This document shows, piece by piece, positions 54,166 to 64,000 of a DNA stretch of 64,000 nt. A model generated the notes under the pieces. It saw nothing but the letters and a program-made list of their open reading frames with translations, searched no databases and had not been told where the DNA came from. Positions within the stretch are counted from its first letter, which is position 1. Every line of letters starts with the position of its first letter. The translations under genes and the position numbers were made by a program. The stretch is from Eremomyces bilateralis CBS 781.70. Its lineage: Eukaryota; Ascomycota; Dothideomycetes; Eremomycetales; Eremomycetaceae. The DNA lies in assembly GCF_010015585.1 (NCBI RefSeq), contig NW_022985067.1, positions 900,373 to 964,372 of the forward strand, given 5' to 3'.

Positions 54166-57100
54166 CGATGAGCGATGGTGTGGTTATTGTGGGAGTTTAC
54201 TAAACGGAGTGCAGTGCGGACAGGTTCACGATGCGGTTCACGACACGGTTCCGGGAAAGGTGGCGATGGTGAGAGCTATTCGAAGGCATCTGTATGATCA
54301 TCTCTCGGGGCGATTTTATCGAGGGATGAGGGAGACGATGACGTGGGCACGAGCAGTTTAGAGTTTATACAGATATGACGGTTGATCTTCACTGGGAGCA
54401 TGGTTCCCACAGGAGATCGAATGCATATAGTACCTTACATGATGTGCATGACTTCCATCACCCATGGGCAAAGGAGGGCAAAGGGGTTGGGAGACAAATA
54501 TAGATACCCACCAAAGCATCATCTCCAGAGCTATAAAATTTTCAAACCATATTGTGCTTGACTCCAACTCCTTACCTAGCGAAGCTAGAGCAGATCTCGG
54601 ATACCTATACTTATCTGCAAACCTACCTTATTTACGTATTGATGGGTGATATGAGTGATCGAAGCGGCAACTCTTAAGATAGGGGAAGTTCGCTCTCTCA
54701 TTCGTCACTGCGCCCTCGTTCATCACCCTCCACCCACCTCCGAGGACAAAGTCACTTGGTACTAATCACGACGGCACTAACATCAGATAACAACATCACC
54801 GACCCTACTGACTGACCAGCCTGGCCGGCGCTTAGAAAGCCGGTCCCAGACATGAGCACACCGCTTCGAGCTCCTACCGCAGACGAGAAACAACAACAGC
54901 AGTGACACCACTGTGACGGGGTGCTTCGATTGAAAGCCATCAAGGACAGTAAGAGTTCATTCAGAGCAATGGCACTGCAATTGGTGTGATTTGCTCCCCC
55001 CCTCGCGGATGATCGGCATGTTTTCCAGAACCCCTTCCAAAAAACAAAACCTAATCTCGCCCAACCTTCAACGCCATATCTATAATCTACCTCGTTTACC
55101 TACCATCAGTACATAAACTTCCCCATCCACTAATCCTCTCCACCCCATCCCAGCACGCAACGAAGTGAGAATACCCGCCTTTGCCGGTTCTGTATTTCTA
55201 CAGTTCTATCGTTTCGTTCATCCCTATTCCTTACCAATCGACGGGCTCTTCGCTCCGATATTCCCGCTCGGCGACCTTCACGGCCGCGACACGAGCCGGG
55301 CGGGGGAGGGTTGGCATGGATGGTTGGGTACGGATGGCGATGGCGCAACGATCACGGTGAGGTCCTGGGGCGGGGGATTGGGGCTGGGCCCTGGGGGGCT
55401 AGTCGGCTAGGCCTGGTTGCCGATTTAGTTGTGGGAGAACGTGGACGGGGACAGGTTGTGTTGCCGGGGTGGGTGACGTTTGCACCTTGGGAAGAAGTGA
55501 GGGGGGCTGGGACTTGGGAGGGATGGATGGATGTACTATGGGAGGCTGGGAGGGCAGATAGTGAGCAATTAAGCAGTGGAAAGCATAACTAGTTAACTAC
55601 AAGAGGTTCTTTCAATAGAGGTGTTATTAGGCTTTCCCGTTGTGGAGACAAAACCAGCCGGAGAATAAACCTAATTCTTCGAGCCGTTTCTCAAGACCGT
55701 CCGCTCCGCCGCGGACCCTGACCCGGTCCTATTCCGTTTGCATACGCCATCTAGGTAGGTCTGATAACTGATTGTGATGCCATATCGGATCCCCAAACAC
55801 CCAGCCCCTATCAAGTATTAATAACAAGAGCTGCATCGGAGCGCATGGATGTAGATGTTCTTTATTGGATCGACACCAGCCAACCACCGAATACCGATGG
55901 CGGAAATCGGAGCGGCATTCATCTCTAAGGGCTTTGCCGATCGCGATTCTCCCGCGTTGAGGGGGGCACGATTGCGAGGAAAGGGTGATATTTCGACCCA
56001 GCAAGACTTCCGGTGGCAGATGCTGTGAACCGTAGCGACTTGCCTAGGCATCCGATCCCATCGATCATGCAGTGTCACGCTCGCATATCGATGGTCTCCT
56101 ACGTCCCAGATCTCAACAAAGGCGGGAGTGGTGTAAACGCGACGAATAGGCCGGCCTCGATTGTCGATGCATTGTGCACACACCATACATAGTAAAGGCC
56201 TCAGCCCTCAGGGCAGGCGGTTTATTGGGCGGTGGGAGAGGGCTGGATTTATTTGGGGACAGAAGGAATTGGTGAAGTAGTCCCTTGCGGTGACGATAGG
56301 AGGCCGACTGAGGAAAACTCTTCACCATCGGTCTGGATTTCTTCCCTTACGCTTTGTGAAAGCAAACCTTTCGTGATCCATGCTTTCCACGTAACGGTCC
56401 TCTGTAAATTCCGTGATGGCGTTCCAGTTCCTCGTGGGCGAAGTCGCAAGGAAAGGGCGGACTGCGGAGGAAACAAGAGAAACGGCTCGGGAAGTTCGAT
56501 GCATGAGGTTTAGCGTGGGTTGATTCCCTTTGCATATCTTATCCAGATTGGGGTTTTCGAACTGCATGAATCGACCCGTAGTGGTCTGAGTTGTGGATAT
56601 GACTTTTGCTAGGCGGTGGGGAGTTCAGGGCTTAGGGAAAGAAAGCTTTTGGAAGATGATATCTCCTTAAGAGCCTGAGACTCTGAATGGATGGAGGATG
56701 TTTCGATATAATTCAGCTGATGAGATTTTGGGCCATACAATGTCAAGATCGAGTTCAATGCAAGCGCTCTTATTAGTGGGGGTTTGCCTTGAGACTGGTG
56801 GAGGCGGAGGAGCAGTAAATGGACTAGCCATGTAGGTGATGATCCATGGGTAGACATGGTTTTACCACACGATATGAACAATCACCAACCTACAATTGAT
56901 GATGTGATGGATTCTATGAAAGGACCATTAGGGCATCTCATCACCAAACAATTCTAATCCCACATAATCTCCAATGGATTCGATATACGGAGGAAATGGG
57001 GAGAGAAGTAGAGGTGAAGCAATGCCAGCATGAATAATGCGACAGCACAATAGTCTGCACATGGCTCTTGCATCGATCCAGGGCATCCAGGCAGCTTTGC

Positions 57101-57744
57101 AGCTCTTGCAGGCGGTGTGGCCAATCACTGCCCATTACTCCCACCTACATTCAGAGCTCCTTCCCCCCTTCCCCCCCCAACCTTGGTAGTCACTCCTCCC
57201 AGTGCTCCCAGAGTTCCGCCTTCACCCCAAACTTGTAGTCTTGCACCCTCTGCACCTTCCCAGTTCCCACACCTTCTACGCTGCACCTTCCACAATCCAC
57301 AGTCCACAACCTTCCAACCGCCAGTTTGGGTGATTCTTTGAGTGCCACAATTCATCCCCTTCGATTTCCACCACTTCGTCTTATACTATTACCACTGTCC
57401 ATCCAATTCCTCCATCGCTTCCAACGCTCCTCCCATCGGTTAATCACAATAATCTTCGACTGTCCCGTCCGATCCTCTTCATCAATTGGTTGTGTGCAAA
57501 CTCCAGCTCCCCCTCTCAACTCCATAGTAGTATCCCTCGTGGGCTGCTCTAAGAGTGCACTTCCATTGCAAAGCCCCCATCGCGCATTCTATTGCTCCGC
57601 CGCCTTTTCCCCTACGCTCCATTCCGTAGCCTCCTTCTCCACTTCCTAACCGTCCCGCTCGAGCTATCGTCTTCATCGTCCTCCGATCACTTCTCCGTCC
57701 AGGTCCTGCGTCGCGCAGTATCCGTTCTCCATCTCAAATTCACT
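54166..57744. other. Long intergenic region upstream of RAS
   Basis: About 3.6 kb, the longest gene-free stretch here. I checked both strands and found only short frames without recognisable domains. The last about 400 bases before 57745 are strongly pyrimidine-rich and likely the RAS leader and promoter. A non-coding transcript cannot be excluded. Confidence 0.45.
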
Positions 57745-58843
57745 ATGGCTTCAAAGGTACCCTATACTTCCTCTCTGTCCCCGCTGCACCGGTTACCCTT
57801 CTCATAGCATTTGTCGGTTGTGCTGGGGCAAACATCCCACACCCTTGCTCCCAGGTGCATGGAGAACCTGCAGACACCAACCTGCGCAAATTTCTCGAGA
57901 CGACCAAAATCGCTGACTTGTCCCCATTCAACATGATAGTTTCTACGAGAGTATAAGTTGGTAGTGGTCGGCGGTGGTGGTGTTGGCAAGTCTTGCCTGA
58001 CCATCCAGCTCATCCAAGCCCACTTCGTCGACGAATACGATCCGACGATAGAAGGTCCGTTATTTCGATCATATCCTCCCGTCCGAGATTCCGAGTTCCA
58101 CACGGCCATCTCCAATCATCGACATCCTTCCCCGAGCTTGGCGGGTCCCGATCAAAGGCTAACTCACCGCAGATTCCTACCGCAAGCAGTGCGTCATCGA
58201 CGATGAAGTCTCACTTCTCGACATCCTCGACACAGCCGGCCAGGAGGAGTACTCGGCGATGCGAGAGCAATACATGCGCACGGGAGAAGGATTCCTGCTC
58301 GTCTATTCAATAACCTCACGGCAATCATTCGAGGAGATTATGACCTTCCAGCAGCAGATCCTACGCGTGAAGGATAAGGACTACTTCCCGATTATCGTGG
58401 TGGGCAATAAGTGTGATTTGGAGGGTGAGCGGGAAGTCTCGACACAAGGTTTGTGCTACCGATTGCTTCCCAGTCCAACGTATCGGAGTCCCCAATGTAG
58501 GAGTTTGTGCTCTCGGGATGGAAGGTGTCACAGTCCGAGCGGAGACATACCTCCAAAATCGAGAACTCCGCCAGATACTTTGCAATGTGAGGTTTCAATG
58601 CTGACAGATTGAACAGAGGGTGCCCAATTGGCCCGACAGTTCGGCTGCCAATTCATCGAAACGTCCGCCAAGTCCCGCAAGAACGTGGAAGAGGCCTTCT
58701 ATGAGATTGTCCGCGAGATCCGCAGATACAACAAGGAGATGTCCAAGTACGGCTCCGGCGTGCCGACCGGCAACGGCCCGCAAAAGCTGGAGATGGATGG
58801 CCACGATCATAGGCGCAGGTGCGGTTGCTGCTCAGTAATGTGA
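57745..58843 (+). CDS. RAS: Ras-family small GTPase
   Basis: Membrane-anchored GTPase switch controlling growth, cAMP/MAPK signalling and morphogenesis. Exons are 57745-57756 (12 nt, MASK), 57940-58054, 58173-58448 and 58617-58843 (209 aa). Introns are 183, 118 and 168 nt, longer than most in this window. P-loop GGGGVGKS (Gly at the positions altered in activated Ras), effector loop YDPTIEDSY (formed by splicing), [22 protein letters not shown] and ETSAKSRKN are all intact. The C terminus has CC followed by SVM, i.e. a CSVM farnesylation box with an adjacent Cys for palmitoylation. It is closest to the Ras1/RasA type rather than Rap or Rheb. Confidence 0.96.
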
Positions 58844-59432
58844 GGAGGACGGAGCGGAATGATGGGAGATGGTTGTGGAGGGAAGTTGAATACAGGATGG
58901 ATGCATCCGATAGTCAAGATGGGGGAACGGCGGGCATATGACACCGACTATAAGACGCCACCTTAGCCCGGGTGTGCAGGAAACGAGAATTTCTACACGA
59001 GAGAGAACGCCGTGGTTCAGATATACCCGGCGCCAGCACGATATTATTAGGTTTCCAGGGGACGAAGATGAAATTCGTTTCTTTTTTCTTGCTTTTTTCC
59101 CGCTCTTCTTATCCCCTCTAGAGATGGACGACTCGGCGCCTTTTCCCAGCAGCACAGCATTGGTTTCGCAACACCCACCCAACCATCCCCTTTTTTTTTC
59201 TGTTCGTCGACCGTCTCGCGAGATGTTTTGTCTCCGACCCCCATTGCTTTGGTGTTTCTCCATTCGTCCACCATCCCCTTCTCCGATTTCCGCGCGCTCT
59301 CCCTTCCTGTCTCTCGCTCCCGACACGTAATCCACGTCCGTACAACACGCATAATTTCTTATTGAATCACATCATCATCACACCCAGAGTATCGGGGCTG
59401 TATAGAGAGGGGGAGGGGGGTTGACGGTGGGT

Positions 59433-59452
59433 GGATGGATGGATGGATGGAT
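59433..59452. repeat. GGAT microsatellite (5 units)
   Basis: Five perfect GGAT units within a longer GGAT/GGGT-rich stretch (59425-59482), in the 3' flank of RAS. Confidence 0.9.
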
Positions 59453-60021
59453 GGGCGATGGGGGTGGATGGGGTGGGTGGATGACGTAGCGTAGGTATAA
59501 ATGGAAGAATGTTGGAAGATTTGGATCTGTGGGAGGGATGTTTGTGTAGTGAGGCGTTGAATGTGGGACGGTAGTATCTGGTGAAGAGCACAGGACGCGG
59601 TGCATATACACTGGCCTTGCTTCGTTGCAGCGTGTCGACCGGGTTTTGTTGCTATGCTTGTCTGGTCCTCAGTCGAGTTACCACTGTTCTCCTTGGTTGA
59701 GACGGCATCAACTGGAAGGAGTGAATCTAGTTAATATCATCCCCATCCCTCCAGCCACCGAGTCCAGGTAGTCTGAATTGGATCGGATCGTACAAATCCC
59801 ACCACCAAGTCTCCACGTGGACTTAAAGCGAACAACTTGGATCCATGGATTGGGGTATTCATTTCCGCTTACACCCGACTTTTCCAGCGCAGTATTCCCT
59901 TATTTACAATAGTCCTGACAGCATATCCGATAACTTTTCCGCCCTCCCTATACATTGATATCCTACAGTCCCACGCCCGTGACATCTCCCAAACGATTTC
60001 CTTTTCAGGGGAAAACCAATG

Positions 60022-60489
60022 TCATGACTCCCCCTCCCGCCCGTCCCCATTCCCCATCACCCCTCTCCTCCTCGTTCGCTCTACCTTCACAATCAAACTC
60101 TCCCGCTCCCCTCTTCCCTCCCACCCCATCCATCTCCCCACAACCCCTCCCGGCTTCGGCACCGGACACTCCCTCTCCCTCTCCCTCCCTATCCTCCTCC
60201 TCCTCCCATCCTCCCCTCCCCTCTCTATCTCCTCCCCAACCGTCCCAGCAACCACACACCCGCTCCCTCTCCCATCATCTCCCACCCTCCTCCTTCTTCG
60301 CTCATTCCGTACGCTCCCCGACCCCGACACCCCGTCCATCTCCCCGTCCGCGAACGCGCGCCGGCGCCCCGTGTCGGAGGGGCAGGGGATCATATGCGGG
60401 AGAGAGACAACCAGGAAGGAAAGAAGAAGGGTGCTGGTAAAGAGGGAGAGGGTTTGGGAGGAGCGGGGGTGGAGGGGGGAGGGTGGCAT
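60022..60489 (-). CDS. Candidate small single-pass membrane protein
   Basis: Open frame of 155 codons, not firmly recognised. The N terminus has one hydrophobic segment at about 13-32 (LSLFTSTLLLSFLVVSLPHM) followed directly by IPCPSDTGRRRAFADGEMDG. Near residue 108 is ECPVPKPGGVVGRWMGW. The spacing of a membrane anchor, a PCP motif and a CPVPKPGG motif looks like a conserved short fungal protein rather than random sequence. The middle is Arg-rich. Opposite-strand frames (59837-60508, 59955-60440) are Ser/Pro-rich reflections of the skewed composition. Could be a small mitochondrial or ER protein, or a false positive. Confidence 0.4.
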   Translation of the reverse strand: MPPSPLHPRSSQTLSLFTSTLLLSFLVVSLPHMIPCPSDTGRRRAFADGEMDGVSGSGSVRNERRRRRVGDDGRGSGCVVAGTVGEEIERGGEDGRRRRIGRERERECPVPKPGGVVGRWMGWEGRGERESLIVKVERTRRRGVMGNGDGREGES

Positions 60490-61313
60490 TGTTTATCGTG
60501 GGGAGTGAGCGGCGGTGAGGGTGGTGTTGTGGTGAGGAGATGGCTAGTGGGTTGGCATGGTGGTTGATAGGGGTGCTCTGGTGGTGTTAGTTGGGGGAAG
60601 GCTAATGAAGGGGATGTCGTGAGGGTCTAACAAATTGCGTGTGGTGATTCAGGGAGGTGTCGAGCTTCCGGTGCAATTGGCGTTGGTCGGTCGCGGAGAA
60701 TGTCCACTCGCGTCCGCTACGAGTGTTGAAGGAGCGGAAGGGTGAGAAGTGAACGTGTGGTTTCGGATGATGATCACGAGCTGATGAATTGGCGATCCAG
60801 CAAGCTTGGAGGTTGCGATGGATCGATATCTGGAAACTTGCACCGGTTCGGAAATCTCCGGGATTGGTGGAGATGCTGGGATGACCCTTGTAATTCTCGT
60901 GTGGCGCTCAGTGTGGCGGTGGCATCGCGAATTGATGCGATAACTGGAATTCATCGTTTCATTATTCAGACCGTACCTCTAGTGTCCAGTCCCGTTTCAC
61001 CTTCGACGACATATTTGGATCTTGTTCGGCGTCCCGGTATACCAAGTTGCTTCCATTGTTTCTGTCCCACGCCGCATTAAGCCTACCTGGAATATTCCCT
61101 GGATTCACCCACTAAGCGTTTCTGAGCAGTCATACCATCCTTTTCCTATATCCACTTCACGAGACAGCTCACCACGCGCTCCGCCCGCGACAATCGCCAT
61201 CCTGGAGTCTCTATTTCCGTAAAATTCCATAAACCCCAAAGCGCCGAACCAGCACGCGAGCGGCTCCACGCATTGCGAGGCTCCCGTAGCCGGTACGCGC
61301 CCTAGCGTCCGAG

Positions 61314-62877
61314 ATGAGCGACCTCGACCAGTATGGCATCTCCACCACCGCCCCCGAAAACCGGGATGCTGACGTCGTGAAAACAGAGCGATCGAGCAGC
61401 TGCGCTCATGCCGACCGATCCCCGAGTCGCAGGTTCGCGAACTGTGTTATAAAGCGCGGGAGCTGCTGATTGAGGAAGGGAATGTGGTAGGGGTGGATGC
61501 GCCGGTGACGGTAGGGTATTTTCCGATGTGTGTGTAGATGGATCGAGCTAATGTGGTGATGGATAGATATGCGGAGATATTCATGGGCAGTTTCATGACT
61601 TGATGGAGTTATTTCGGGTGGGGGGGGATGTGCCAGAGACCAACTACCTTTTCATGGGTAGGTGCTGATTGCGCATATGTTGGATTGTTCCGGGTGCTGA
61701 CCTCGAATAGGGGATTTCGTGGATCGGGGATTCTATTCATTGGAATCATTCTTGCTTCTCCTCTGCTTGAAGGTCCGATATCCAGATCGAATCACCCTAA
61801 TACGCGGGAATCATGAATCACGACAGATAACGACGGTCTACGGGTTTTACGACGAATGCGTAAGAAAATACGGCAGCGCTACAGTGTGGAGGTCAGTGAT
61901 TTTATATGCGATCCTACCTTTTCGGCACCTGACTGACCTGGTACAGATACTGCTGCGACGTATTCGACTACCTCGCCCTCGGCGCCCTGGTCACCGGTGC
62001 CTCCACCAACCTCGAATCCACCGGTGCCGAATACGCCGACCCTTCCCAAGCCCACACGATACCCAGCGAAGACGAAGACAACGAGATCGAAATCCTCAAC
62101 TCCAACGGCCATATCGTCAGCCGCTTCCTCCGCACCCAACCCAGCCACGAACCTCCCAGCGACCCCGACTCAACCTCCTCCCCCAAACCCGACTCCACCC
62201 GCAGCCCCTCCCCCCTCTCCGCCGCCCAACCCTCTCACACCCCCTCCGCCACCGGCGCCCCCGGCACCTCCGCCACCTCCTCCTCCAACGGCTCCTCTGC
62301 CTCCAACAGCGGCGCCGTCCTATGCGTGCACGGCGGCCTCTCCCCCCTCGTAGACACCATCGACAAGATCCGCCTCCTCGACCGCAAGCAGGAGGTCCCG
62401 CATGAGGGCGCCATGTGCGATCTCCTCTGGTCCGACCCGGACGAGATCGACGGCTGGGGCCTCTCCCCCCGCGGCGCCGGCTTCCTCTTCGGCTGCGACA
62501 TCGTCAAGGTCTTCAATCAGAAGAACGACCTTAGCTTAATCGCGCGTGCGCATCAGCTAGTCATGGAAGGCTTCAAGGAGATGTTCGACTCCACCATCGT
62601 CACCGTGTGGAGCGCCCCGAACTACTGCTACCGCTGCGGGAACGTGGCCGCCATTCTTGAGCTTGGGGAGGATGGGAGCAATGCTGGATTTACCCCCCGC
62701 ACCAATGGCGATGTAGGGAGGTTTACAGGGGCTTTAGGGCCCGGGCCGGGGTTGAAGGCGCCGGATGCCGGGATGCAGAGGCCAGGGCCCGGGAGGAGGT
62801 ATCGGGTGTTTGATGCGGCGCCGCAGGATTCGAGAGGGATGCCGGCGAAAAAACCGGTGGCGGACTACTTTTTGTGA
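61314..62877 (+). CDS. PPH3: Serine/threonine protein phosphatase 4 catalytic subunit (Pph3)
   Basis: PPP-family phosphatase acting with Psy2/Psy4-type subunits in DNA-damage recovery and other pathways. Exons are 61314-61330, 61387-61510, 61567-61657, 61711-61891 and 61947-62877 (447 aa). Introns are 53-56 nt with CTGAC/CTAAT-like branch sites. The start exon encodes MSDLDQ plus AIEQLR. Metal and catalytic motifs are complete: [46 protein letters not shown], and [12 protein letters not shown]. The C terminus [14 protein letters not shown] is the PP4/PP2A-type methylated tail. Unusual: about 100 Ser/Pro/Thr-rich residues inserted between DYLALGALV and VLCVHGG, and about 40 Gly/Pro-rich residues before [10 protein letters not shown]. 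Confidence 0.95.
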
Positions 62878-63679
62878 TGGGGCTATGTAGAAAGGACGTA
62901 CGGGATCAGGGGCTCGAAACGGGCTCGAAGCTGAATAGTTTCCGAGGCAGATATTGGTTGCCGCACACCCATGGGATATGTCTACAAATGAGTGGGGATT
63001 GGGCATCCATTGCTGACTTGATTATGTGACGTCCGCGTAATCATCTGAGTGTCCATACTGGTTGCAGACTGGACTCACTGGCGGCTTAGTGCTTCCAGAT
63101 TCCAACCCGCCTTGCCATAGGGCAAGCAAGTGATTGCTGGGATGACCCATCACAACGCCAATGCAACCAGGTCTACAGATGGCAATCTATCCAGCATCTC
63201 CACACTCAACCCAGTCAACACCCGAGAAAAAGGATCCAGGTCCCGGTGTAACTACGGACGCTGTGCTCGTCCCAACCTCGCGACATCCCTCTGCCGTTGG
63301 ATGCGTTCTGGTTGCTGTCGGTATTACCACGGGTGACCTTGTAAAGGTAGGGATCCGCCAGATCGCAGGATTAATATCAATACCAGGGTTATGCCCGTTC
63401 TCGAATCGTTTAATTTCTGCGGAATTGAAGTGGTCAGTAGTCAGCAGGAGGAGACATTATTGAGACGCCTCCAAGGATCCAAGAGTGGTGAATGGTGATA
63501 CATAGTAAGTAGCGTGTCATAGTACGATATCAGATGACAGTCGCTGACAGTTCTGTACCCCATATCGTTGTAATTAAGTTCGAACCCCTGCCTGTTGGCC
63601 AACCACCTACTTGGCCAGTATCACCATCTTCACCACCATCACCAAACGCGTAATATCTCAACCACCATATCGTATTACG
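62878..63679. other. Intergenic PP4 / pogo-like element
   Basis: About 800 bases. The last 100-200 bases before 63680 are probably the transposon's 5' end (inverted repeat and leader), but the matching right end is outside the window, so the boundary cannot be fixed. A TTCGAAC sequence at 63574-63582 is not part of a foldable tRNA. Confidence 0.45.
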
Positions 63680-64000
63680 ATGTCAAATTCAGAGGAGATA
63701 CTCCTACAGGCTATCCATGCCGTAGAGACCGGTCAATGCAAATCACAAAATGAAGCTGCGGCCCTATTCAAGGTCAATCGAGCTACGCTTCAAAACCGCC
63801 TCAAGGGCATGCAATCGCGCTCTACAGCTCAACAATCGAACCAACGCCTTACACCGGTGCAAGAGAGGTTTTTAGTCGACTGGATACTTGAGAGTGACGC
63901 TCAAGGATTCCCCCCTACCCACGCACGTCTGCGTGAAATGGCCGCGCGAGTTCTAGAGCTTCAGGGTGATTCTACACCCCTTGGGAAGAATTGGATACCA
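63680..64000 (+). mobile_element. pogo/Fot1-type transposase, N-terminal part (runs off window)
   Basis: An open frame from ATG 63680 continues to the window end (107 codons) without interruption. It encodes an N-terminal Psq-type helix-turn-helix (EEILLQAIHAVETGQCKSQN, then EAAALFKVNRATLQNRLKG). A CENP-B-type second DNA-binding region follows (RLTPVQERFLVDWILESDAQ, then THARLREMAARVLE, ending GKNWIP). This order is characteristic of fungal pogo/Fot1 (Tc1/mariner superfamily) DNA transposons. The DDE catalytic domain would lie beyond 64000. No stops or frameshifts in the visible part, so it may be a young copy. Confidence 0.85.

Larger units (their letters stand above)
58844..61313. other. 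Intergenic RAS / PP4
   Basis: About 2.5 kb, including the GGAT microsatellite at 59433 and the candidate small membrane protein at 60022-60489. The remainder is CT/GA-skewed sequence with shadow frames. No RNA gene seen. Confidence 0.45.

Noticed and set aside
59837-60508. 223-codon plus-strand Ser/Pro-rich frame
   Set aside because: Composition follows the CT-rich DNA; no domain. The opposite strand has the more protein-like candidate.
63560-63610. Possible tRNA T loop (GTTCGAACCCC)
   Set aside because: Flanking bases do not pair as a T stem and no acceptor partner is present.

Overview
The window is nuclear DNA of a filamentous ascomycete (Pezizomycotina type). Genes are closely packed on both strands. 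Introns are mostly 45-120 nt, with GTATGT/GTGAGT-like donors and CTAAC/CTGAC-type branch sites just before the AG. The families present are fungal or eukaryotic: Zn2Cys6 regulator, SVF1, Hal4/Sat4-type kinase, PPS1, EMC5, GMF, PRP5. There are no operons, ribosome binding sites or CRISPR arrays. All exon boundaries below were worked out by hand from splice signals and protein family continuity.

Layout. 1-7.5 kb: GCV1 (cut by the window edge), PRP5, EMC5 and EF-1beta. 8-12.4 kb: an MDR oxidoreductase, two head-to-tail remnants of one Tc1/mariner-like transposon, then mitochondrial HSP78. 12.8-19.1 kb: MSH5 and a DHA1-type MFS transporter. 19.1-22.3 kb: gene-poor, with a degraded reading frame, a small VOC-fold protein and a 15-bp tandem repeat. 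22.3-30.2 kb: a NirA/NIT4-like Zn2Cys6 regulator, an unknown arginine-rich/acidic protein and a Hal4/Sat4-like kinase. 31.5-36.3 kb: an NTF2-like protein, SVF1 and an unknown proline-rich frame. 37.4-45.3 kb: PPS1, PDX3 and a double-ABC ATPase. 45.6-54.2 kb: a GT2-like type II membrane protein, a bZIP factor, GMF and a MoCF-domain protein. 57.7-62.9 kb: RAS and the PP4 catalytic subunit. The last 321 bases are the start of a pogo/Fot1-type transposase that runs off the end.

Most genes are unrelated housekeeping or signalling genes, and I see no biosynthetic or defence cluster. Several products (GCV1, HSP78, PDX3, the ABC protein, the MoCF protein) have mitochondrial-type N termini. RAS, the Hal4-like kinase, PPS1, PP4 and two transcription factors are signalling components.

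Most unusual observations: (1) two places where the stop codon of a known gene (SVF1, Hal4-like kinase) lies inside a good intron donor, and splicing to the next acceptor would join the downstream unknown reading frame in frame; (2) tandem mariner-derived elements sharing one boundary; (3) a GMF gene whose first coding exon is only the ATG; (4) three stop-free introns with lengths divisible by three; (5) a roughly 100-residue low-complexity insertion inside the PP4 catalytic domain. I found no convincing entirely new system; the two possible readthrough-by-splicing fusions are the best leads.
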